Source: Nitrospirota bacterium
Lineage (GTDB): Bacteria > Nitrospirota > Thermodesulfovibrionia > Thermodesulfovibrionales > JdFR-88
Assembly: GCA_021789735.1 (NCBI GenBank)
Contig: JAJYJB010000048.1
Coordinates: forward strand, 1-20,384
Reading direction: 5' to 3'
DNA length: 20,384 nucleotides
A program made the position numbers and the translations under genes. This document shows, one piece after another, positions 15,612 through 20,384 of this stretch; positions within the stretch are counted from its first letter, which is position 1, and the number at the start of each line of letters is the position of its first letter. Below the pieces are notes generated by a model. The model had not been told where the DNA came from and ran no database searches. It saw only the letters and a program-made list of their open reading frames with translations.

Positions 15612-15662
15612 ATGATGCGCCGGAAATACACGCTTGTCCGACTTAGTGGGGACCTCTTTTAG
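15612..15662 (+). CDS. Putative leucine-containing leader peptide (16 codons) of leuA
   Basis: ATGATG opens a 16-codon ORF reading MMRRKYTLVRLSGDLF and ending in TAG at 15660-15662. Three of 16 codons are leucine (CTT 15633, CTT 15642, CTC 15654), but they are not in a run as in classical leu leaders. No Shine-Dalgarno is visible; the predicted +1 lies directly before the ATG, so it would be leaderless. Its last codons (15650-15660) can pair with the 3' arm of the downstream terminator. Small, so chance is not excluded. Confidence 0.35.
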   Translation: MMRRKYTLVRLSGDLF

Positions 15663-15689
15663 GGGCCCTGGCCGCGTGTTTTCGTTTTC

Positions 15690-15726
15690 TTTTTCCGGCT
15701 TTTTCGTATTTTCCCGCCGGCAAAAA
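15690..15726 (+). promoter_or_regulatory. Leader hairpin upstream of the leuA terminator
   Basis: TTTTTCCGGC (15690-15699) pairs with GCCGG-C-AAAAA (15716-15726) with one bulged C and a 16-nt loop. The GCCGG arm can instead pair with CCGGC at 15763-15767, the base of the terminator, so the two structures exclude each other. Confidence 0.4.
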
Positions 15727-15764
15727 TAAATAAACACCCGATAAAACAGGCTTTGATCTGATCC

Positions 15765-15818
15765 GGCTGCGGTCCCCTCAAAGGAGGTCCGCAGCCATTT
15801 TTTATTTTTTTATTTTTC
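15765..15818 (+). terminator. Strong intrinsic terminator in the leuA leader (probable attenuator)
   Basis: GGCTGCGG (15765-15772) pairs with CCGCAGCC (15789-15796). The upper stem is CCTC (15776-15779) with GAGG (15784-15787), loop AAAG. A long T-rich run follows (15798-15817). It lies between the leader promoter and the leuA ribosome site (AAGGAGAT, 15843-15850), only about 40 nt before the ATG, so it must be bypassed for leuA expression from that promoter. Confidence 0.8.
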
Positions 15819-15856
15819 TCAAAAAACAAAGGACCATGATCGAAGGAGATAAATAA

Positions 15857-17584
15857 ATGAAAAAGAAGGAAAAAATGTCTTTTCATAAATACAAGCCTTT
15901 CCCGAAGGTGGAGATAACGGGCCGCCGCTGGCCGGACAAGCGCATCACCCAGGCGCCTAAATGGTGCAGCGTGGACCTGAGGGATGGGAACCAGGCGCTT
16001 GTGACGCCAATGGACACGAAGAAGAAATGGGAGATGTTCAAACTCCTGGCCGCGATGGGGTTTAAGGAGATAGAGGCGGGCTTCCCTTCCGCATCGCAGG
16101 CGGACCATGACTTTATCCGCTATCTGATAGACGGGAAACAAGAAAACATCCCGGATGATGTGACCATCCAGGTGCTTACCCCTGCGCGTGAAAACCTGAT
16201 AAGAAAGACGGTTGCGTCGCTTGAGGGCGTGAAAAACGCGATAGTGCATTTGTATAACTCCACCTCGGCGCTGCAGAGGCGGGTGGTCTTCGGAATGGGC
16301 AGGGCGGAAATAAAAGCGCTTGCCATAGCCGGTGCGAGGCTTGTCCGGCAGGAGGCGGAAAAATTGGAAGGCGGCAACATAAGCTTCGAATATACGCCTG
16401 AAAGCTTCATGGCCACAGAGCCTGATTTCGCGGTCGAGATATGCGAGGCCGTGATGGACGTGTGGCAGCCAACCCGCGAGCGGAAGGTCATTATCAACCT
16501 GCCCCTGACAATGGAAATGGCTACGCCCAACGTCTACGCGGACCAGATAGAATGGTTCTGCGGACACATCAGAAACAGGGATTCCATCATTGTCAGCGTC
16601 CATGCCCATAACGACAGGGGCACGGGTGTTGCCTCCACGGAGCTAGCCCTGCTTGCGGGGGCCGAGCGGGTGGAAGGCACCCTGTTTGGGAACGGGGAGC
16701 GCACCGGCAACGCGGACATCGTTACCCTGGCACTCAACATCTTCACCCAGGGTGCGGACCCGGGCCTGGACATAAGCGACATGGACAGGATAATCGGAGT
16801 TTATGAGCATTGCACTGGAATCCCGGTGCACATCAGGCACCCATATGCGGGCGGGCTCGTTTATACGGCTTTTTCCGGCTCTCATCAGGATGCCATAAGC
16901 AAGGGCATGAAGGCCATGGCAAAAGAGGAAAACCCGTATTGGGAAGTGCCTTATCTTCCGATCGACCCCGCGGACGTAGGGAGGACCTATGAGTCCATAG
17001 TCCGCATAAACAGCCAGTCCGGAAAGGGTGGCGTCTCGTATGTGATGGAAAGGGAATACGGCCTCCGGCTTCCCAGGGAGATGCGTCCCGAATTCGGCAG
17101 GGCCATCCAGGCCATATCGGACAAAACGGGGCGGGAGGTGGCCCCGCCGGACCTCTGGGACGCCTTCAGGCGGGAATACCTGGACGTGAAAAGACCTTAT
17201 GAATTTACCGGCTGCGAGCTGGCCAACAAAAGCGCGGGCGCCGGGGGAGAAATGCCCTGCGGTGTCACGATAGAGGCCGTGATCACCTGCAACGGCAAAA
17301 GCGAAAATGTTACGGGCAGAGGCAATGGGCCCATAGATGCACTGTGCGATGCCCTGAACGGCCATTTCCCCGGCCTTGATTTCAGGCTTAAGGCCTATCA
17401 CGAGCACGCGCTTGAAAAAGGCGCTGATTCAAAAGCGGTCGCCTACATCCAGGTGGAGAACGATAAGCACGGAGATTTCTGGGGTGCGGGCATCGATCCG
17501 AATATCGACGTGGCTTCTTTCAAGGCGCTCCTGTGCGCTTTAAACAGAATGAAAGCCGGGGCAATGAAAACGGAAGGCAAATGA
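15857..17584 (+). CDS. leuA: 2-isopropylmalate synthase, type 2 (long form)
   Basis: A 575-aa enzyme of the yeast/actinobacterial-type LeuA group. The HMGL-like barrel opens with WCSVDLRDGNQALVTPMD, in which DLRDGNQ carries the catalytic arginine and metal aspartate. HAHNDRGTG supplies metal-binding histidines, and GTLFGNGERTGNADIVTLA is the following signature. From about residue 440 comes the LeuA regulatory dimer domain (GRGNGPIDALCDALN, then the C-terminal GAGIDPNID), which in the family binds leucine for feedback inhibition. It condenses acetyl-CoA with 2-oxoisovalerate, the first step of leucine synthesis. Start ATG has AAGGAGAT about 7 nt upstream. The 407-base leader with a terminator suggests attenuation. 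No other leu gene is adjacent. Confidence 0.96.
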   Translation: MKKKEKMSFHKYKPFPKVEITGRRWPDKRITQAPKWCSVDLRDGNQALVTPMDTKKKWEMFKLLAAMGFKEIEAGFPSASQADHDFIRYLIDGKQENIPDDVTIQVLTPARENLIRKTVASLEGVKNAIVHLYNSTSALQRRVVFGMGRAEIKALAIAGARLVRQEAEKLEGGNISFEYTPESFMATEPDFAVEICEAVMDVWQPTRERKVIINLPLTMEMATPNVYADQIEWFCGHIRNRDSIIVSVHAHNDRGTGVASTELALLAGAERVEGTLFGNGERTGNADIVTLALNIFTQGADPGLDISDMDRIIGVYEHCTGIPVHIRHPYAGGLVYTAFSGSHQDAISKGMKAMAKEENPYWEVPYLPIDPADVGRTYESIVRINSQSGKGGVSYVMEREYGLRLPREMRPEFGRAIQAISDKTGREVAPPDLWDAFRREYLDVKRPYEFTGCELANKSAGAGGEMPCGVTIEAVITCNGKSENVTGRGNGPIDALCDALNGHFPGLDFRLKAYHEHALEKGADSKAVAYIQVENDKHGDFWGAGIDPNIDVASFKALLCALNRMKAGAMKTEGK

Positions 17585-17708
17585 CACGGAAGGCCCCGCC
17601 CGTGCGTGCGCCGGCCAAAACGGGAATGTCCTGGCGGGCCCTGGCGCGATTCGTTGCACGGTGATAGACTTTTGGGAGTTTCAAAAATATTGTTTTAGGA
17701 GATGTTCT

Positions 17709-18236
17709 ATGAAGAGGAAAACGTATTTTCTGGCGTTCGCAGCGGTGATATTTCTCATTGTGGCCGCACCGGCCAAGCCGGGCGGCGCGGCCGTAAGCAT
17801 TAACGTCCAGATAGGGGCCCCGCCGCCGGTGACATTTCCCGCGCCCCCGGAAGTGGTGGTCATCCCGGGCACATATATCTATTACGCTCCAGGGATCAGC
17901 TTCGACCTTTTCTTTTACCGGGGTTACTGGTGGAGGCCATGGCATGGACGCTGGTACAGGTCGCAATATTACAGAGGCCCGTGGGTGTACATGGCCCCGC
18001 GCTGGGTGCCCAGGCCTATAATAGGGCTTTCTCCTGGCTGGCACAGCAGGCCCCCCATGTTAAGGCGCGTACCATACTGGCAGCTCAGGCGCAACTGGAG
18101 GCGATGGGAGCGGGACAGGTATTGGGAAAGGGACAGGAGGTGGCATGAGCGGGGCGGCTATTACGAAGACCATGGCAGGCACGGAGAACACCGCGGGCAT
18201 GAGAACCATGGTATGGGCATGGGGATGGGAAGATGA
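17709..18236 (+). CDS. Secreted Trp/Tyr/Arg-rich hypothetical protein
   Basis: A 175-aa protein starting at an ATG with AGGAG 7 nt upstream (the frame is open further up to a GTG at 17661, but that has no ribosome site). MKRKTYFLAFAAVIFLIVAA is a signal peptide, with likely cleavage after GGAA. Then come PPPVTFPAPPEVVVIPGTYI in part, YYAPGISFDLFFYRGYWWRP, and WHGRWYRSQYYRGPW. The C-terminal third is rich in Arg, Trp, His and Gly and ends in HGMGMGMGR. Similar Pro-Val then WWRPW...GRWYRS proteins are familiar as hypothetical proteins in Geobacter-like and Nitrospirota genomes (from memory). Probably periplasmic or outer-surface; function unknown. No neighbour explains it. Confidence 0.78.
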   Translation: MKRKTYFLAFAAVIFLIVAAPAKPGGAAVSINVQIGAPPPVTFPAPPEVVVIPGTYIYYAPGISFDLFFYRGYWWRPWHGRWYRSQYYRGPWVYMAPRWVPRPIIGLSPGWHSRPPMLRRVPYWQLRRNWRRWERDRYWERDRRWHERGGYYEDHGRHGEHRGHENHGMGMGMGR

Positions 18237-18279
18237 CGGGACCGCGCACTAAAATTTTCTGAAGGGCCATAAATAAAAA

Positions 18280-18318
18280 AACAGAAGGCGGCACCGGATC
18301 CAGGTGCCGCCTTCTGTT
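18280..18318. terminator. Perfect 16-bp terminator hairpin between convergent genes
   Basis: AACAGAAGGCGGCACC (18280-18295) pairs perfectly with GGTGCCGCCTTCTGTT (18303-18318), loop GGATCCA; one more A-T pair is possible outside. On the minus strand it is followed by TTTTTTTATTTAT, so it chiefly ends the TPR-bactofilin transcript. On the plus strand only TTT follows, so plus-strand termination would be weaker. Confidence 0.88.
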
Positions 18319-18325
18319 TCGGCAG

Positions 18326-18991
18326 CTATTTTTTTGAAAAGAAGCCCTTTTTGCTTTTTTGCGGCGCCTGTGTTTTTTCTTTTTCGTCTTTCCGGTTTTC
18401 CTGGTTCTGGGACTTTGCGGCGTTTTCCTCCAGGCAGACTATCCGCCCTTCCACCTTTGCCCCTTTTTCGATGGAGAGGCATCCCCTGTAGACCAGCTCC
18501 CCTTTGCCCTGAGCATTCGGTCCTACTTCTATCCCGTCGCTTTCAAGGGTCCCGCTGAACTCCCCGTTTATGTGTATCTTCGTTGCCGCCTGTATCTTTC
18601 CGCCGTGAAATTTGCCCGTGACTTTAACGTACCCTCCGGCAACTATGTCGCCCCCGGTCATGCTGCCCTCGATCTCCACACTGCCGCCCCTGGTCCTGAT
18701 GTTGCCCTTGCAGGTGCCCTTTATGAACACGTTCGAATTTTCGTCGCTTGTGATATCGCCCTCGTAATCCCCGGTGACCTCCAGGTCGCGGGTTATTATC
18801 ATGTTGCCGGTCAGCTTGCTGCCGGCGATTACGGCATTAACGGCCACTGCGTTTCTTGGCGCGGCAAGCGCGCCCCTGCCCGGCTCCGCCGCCGCTGCAT
18901 CGCAGGCCGCACGCTCCGGCAGTTTAATTATGGATACGGTTTTTTCTGAATGGTTGTCCTGATTTTCGATGGCCTTCAGGTTCTCGCTCAT
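18326..18991 (-). CDS. Bactofilin family cytoskeletal protein
   Basis: A 221-aa protein with a central bactofilin (DUF583) domain, about residues 50-165: repeated short glycine-rich strands (ITRDLEVTGDYEGDITSDEN, VFIKGTCKGNIRTRGGSVEIEG in part, GYVKVTGKFHGGKI, KIHINGEFSGTLES) that build a right-handed beta-helix. Flanks are disordered: an acidic/Ala-rich N-terminus and a Lys/Gln-rich tail ending KKGFFSKK. Bactofilins polymerise without nucleotide and act in cell shape, stalks or polar localisation. The ATG at 18991 (AAAGGGG upstream) is preferred over a TTG 33 nt earlier. It starts 13 nt after the TPR gene stop, so the two form an operon ended by a strong terminator. Confidence 0.92.
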   Translation of the reverse strand: MSENLKAIENQDNHSEKTVSIIKLPERAACDAAAAEPGRGALAAPRNAVAVNAVIAGSKLTGNMIITRDLEVTGDYEGDITSDENSNVFIKGTCKGNIRTRGGSVEIEGSMTGGDIVAGGYVKVTGKFHGGKIQAATKIHINGEFSGTLESDGIEVGPNAQGKGELVYRGCLSIEKGAKVEGRIVCLEENAAKSQNQENRKDEKEKTQAPQKSKKGFFSKK

Positions 18992-19004
18992 CCCAATGCC
19001 CCTT

Positions 19005-19514
19005 TCATAAGCCTCTTCTGGCAAGTAATAAAAGTTTTTCGCTTTTGTCTTTCTGCCCGGGCATCCTGAAGTGCCTGAGCCCGGTCTTTTTCAATATCTT
19101 CCCGGCCCACCTGTTTAAAAAATGGCCCCTTGCCAGGAACGGGAATAGAGGCCTCATACGCGGGTTTATCTCCTTAAGCAGGGCCTCCGCTTCGGGAATC
19201 ACTCCGCCCTTAAGGCTCCGGCGGACAGCCTCCAGGGCATCCGAATCTTTCCCGGCCTTTTTATAGAGCTTGCCCAGGTTGACATGCACAATGGGGTTGC
19301 CGGGAGTCCTGGCAGCGGCCTCCTGGGCCAACACTATTGCCTTTTTCACCCGTCCGCGCTCCAGGCCCATAAGCAGGGCCATATAGGAAAGACAGAGGCT
19401 GTTTGAAGGGTCCAGACCGAATGATTTTTCGAAGCAGGGAAGGGCCATGAGCATCTCGCCCCTTTTGAGCCGTTCAAGCCCTCTTTCAAAGAGTTCTTTT
19501 GCGGGGTCGTCCAT
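19005..19514 (-). CDS. TPR-repeat protein
   Basis: A 169-aa protein of about three tetratricopeptide-type helix pairs: AKELFERGLERLKRGEMLMA with LPCFEKSFGLDPSN, then LCLSYMALLMGLERG, then VHVNLGKLYKKAGKDSDALE. The C-terminal segment RMRPLFPFLARGHFLNRWAGKI closely resembles the end of the TPR gene at 8977 (KKPVLPILDRSNPVNRYAGK). No signal peptide or membrane helix. Probably a cytosolic scaffold. Co-transcription with the bactofilin suggests a shared role, perhaps in localisation or assembly; this is inference. Confidence 0.8.
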   Translation of the reverse strand: MDDPAKELFERGLERLKRGEMLMALPCFEKSFGLDPSNSLCLSYMALLMGLERGRVKKAIVLAQEAAARTPGNPIVHVNLGKLYKKAGKDSDALEAVRRSLKGGVIPEAEALLKEINPRMRPLFPFLARGHFLNRWAGKILKKTGLRHFRMPGQKDKSEKLLLLARRGL

Positions 19515-19850
19515 TCCAGCCTTTCAAAAAACCGGGTTCAAGGGAGTGCTTCACCGGTTAGTGATTGATTATAAGAAGACCGGCGCGGTTTGAAATATGA
19601 CGCGGGTCACAAAACGGAAAAGTGCTCCTGGGGAATTCCTGCGGGCAAACGGACATCTTTACTATTCCGGCAAACTAATGATTCCATGATTGAAAAGAAA
19701 AATATGACGGCACTTAAAGGGCGCTGGTCTCACATGCCTGGCTTCTCAGGATTCCTGGTGGAAACACAGCAAAGTTCCTGTGCTTTGGACCGATCATGGC
19801 TGCGTCCACCTACCCGCAGAGTATGTTATAAAAGGAGGGGAAAAAGGCAG
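19515..19850. other. Gene-poor region containing the probable left IS boundary
   Basis: Apart from the TPR promoter no gene is clear. One plus-strand frame is open from 19575 through the transposase; its composition (rich in Ser, Arg, Cys, Pro) does not look coding. GCTGCGTCC occurs at 19799-19807 and again at 19859-19867. IS110 elements lack terminal inverted repeats, so the boundary cannot be placed. Confidence 0.4.
19568..19573 (-). promoter_or_regulatory. Candidate -10 box for the TPR-bactofilin operon
   Basis: Perfect TATAAT on the minus strand, 54 nt upstream of the TPR ATG. Upstream hexamers (ATTTCA at 17 nt) give only a 3/6 -35 match. Confidence 0.4.
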
Positions 19851-19851
19851 G

Positions 19852-20012
19852 AGGACTCGCTGCGTCCTGGGTCTGAGAATTCTGAGTACTGTGTGTTCCC
19901 TGCCTCCCAAAGCCCTTATAGGTTGATTGGGTCTTCGAACCCTTGTGACAAAGGTGGATTGGCTGGGAGGCAATTCCTGTCTTTTCGAAATCTGAGGACG
20001 GGAGGTGGCGGC
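19852..20012 (+). ncRNA. Structured leader of the IS110 transposase; candidate bridge RNA
   Basis: Several plus-strand stems are visible: AGGAC/GTCCT (19852-19856 with 19864-19868); a long-range TGCCTCCCA/TGGGAGGCA (19901-19909 with 19964-19972) enclosing GGGT/ACCC (19929-19932 with 19939-19942) and CCTT/AAGG (19941-19944 with 19951-19954, mutually exclusive with its neighbour at the edge); and TCCTGTC/GACGGGA next to the ribosome site. IS110-group elements are known to encode a roughly 180-nt bridge RNA here, ahead of the transposase, with internal loops that guide target and donor. Guides cannot be assigned from one end. Confidence 0.4.
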
Positions 20013-20384
20013 GTGTACAAACTTTTTGTGGGGGTTGATATCTCTAAGGAGACATCATCTGCCCATGGTCTGGATGAAAATGGGGAGAGCCGTTTTTCTA
20101 TGACCTTCTCCATGAACGAGGAGGGGTTTTCAAAGCTGTACAAGGCATTAAAAAGCAATTGCAAGGACCTCGCCGAGGCAATGGTGGCGATGGAGTCAAC
20201 GGCGTGTTATCACATCAATCTCTTTTCTTTCCTCAACTCAAAAGGGACCGATGCATTTGTTATCAATCCTCTGCTGATCGCCAATTTTGCCAAACTCTCT
20301 CTGCGTAAAACGAAGACCGACAAGAAGGACGCTCTTACTATCGCCCGATTCATCCTGGCCAATAAGGATTCTGTTTCTCAGATC
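20013..20384 (+). mobile_element. IS110-family transposase, N-terminal 124 codons (runs off the right edge)
   Basis: From a GTG with GGGAGG 7 nt upstream the frame stays open to the window end. VYKLFVGVDISKETSSAHGL is the IS110 opening. The RuvC-like DEDD residues are present: D9, E61 in AMESTACYH, and D103/D106 in RKTKTDKKDALTIARF. These transposases (recombinases) combine the DEDD domain with a C-terminal serine-containing Tnp domain, which lies outside the window, so integrity of the element is unknown. Upstream structured sequence may encode the guide RNA. Confidence 0.92.

Noticed and set aside
15612..15800. T-box riboswitch upstream of leuA (known for leuA in some Deltaproteobacteria)
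   Set aside because: The conserved T-box sequence (GGGTGGNACCGCG type) is not present; AGTGGGGACC is only a partial resemblance, and no stem I motifs were found.
15836..15856. Six-codon mini-ORF (MIEGDK) ending directly before the leuA ATG
   Set aside because: It contains the leuA ribosome site, is too short to judge, and has no proper ribosome site of its own.
15659..16609. Minus-strand ORF of 316 codons over the leuA start and leader
   Set aside because: Shadow of leuA; low-complexity His/Arg-rich translation and no ribosome site.
17642..17657. Sigma-54-like TGGCGC...TTGC before the secreted protein gene
   Set aside because: GG and GC are 11 nt apart instead of the strict 10, so it is unlikely to function.
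1..20384. CRISPR arrays, tRNA or rRNA genes, toxin-antitoxin pairs, defence islands, phage genes
   Set aside because: Looked for and not seen: no regular spaced repeats, no cloverleaf-like sequences, and every clear gene has a housekeeping, sensory or structural assignment apart from the IS110 fragment.

Overview
The window is a GC-rich, densely packed bacterial chromosome segment. It carries about 17 complete protein genes and one partial gene at each edge. Gene content points to an anaerobic or microaerophilic Gram-negative bacterium of the Nitrospirota (Thermodesulfovibrionia-like) or Desulfobacterota/Geobacter type. The evidence is a futalosine-pathway menaquinone enzyme (MqnA), two membrane sensors whose predicted periplasmic domains carry c-type haem motifs, a bactofilin, SecG and a lipoprotein signal. 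The phylum call is inference; no rRNA or tRNA gene is present.

Layout. Positions 1-2666 (minus strand): der, yihY/brkB and a 62-aa protein form a tightly overlapping operon, followed by the start of a DUF948-like membrane/coiled-coil gene. Positions 2805-7092 (plus): two consecutive sensors, an HD-GYP c-di-GMP phosphodiesterase-type protein behind a possible sigma-54 promoter, then a hybrid histidine kinase. Positions 7094-8831 (minus): leuC with a RidA-family gene. Positions 8977-9735 (plus): a TPR-type protein. Positions 9742-13816 (minus): tpiA, secG, an oligopeptide-binding lipoprotein, then glgC after a hairpin. Positions 13888-15449 (plus): a SAM methyltransferase and mqnA. Positions 15450-15856: a 407-base gap holding a promoter, a possible 16-codon leader ORF and a strong intrinsic terminator, probably an attenuator. 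It is followed by leuA (15857-17584) and a secreted Trp/Tyr/Arg-rich protein (17709-18236). Positions 18326-19514 (minus): a TPR protein and a bactofilin, ending in a 17-bp terminator hairpin. Positions 19515-20384: a gene-poor stretch, then the 5' part of an IS110-family transposase running off the right edge.

How the parts relate. leuA and leuC are both leucine-biosynthesis genes but lie in separate transcription units; leuB and leuD are not in the window. The two haem sensors probably turn a periplasmic redox or gas signal into c-di-GMP turnover and phosphorelay output. tpiA, secG, the peptide-binding lipoprotein and glgC are otherwise housekeeping.

I did not find a wholly new defence or mobile system. 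The best candidates for follow-up are the leuA leader with mutually exclusive base pairings, the paired CXXCH/CX4CH sensors, the structured region ahead of the IS110 transposase (a possible bridge RNA), and promoters placed so close to ATGATG starts that the mRNAs would be leaderless.
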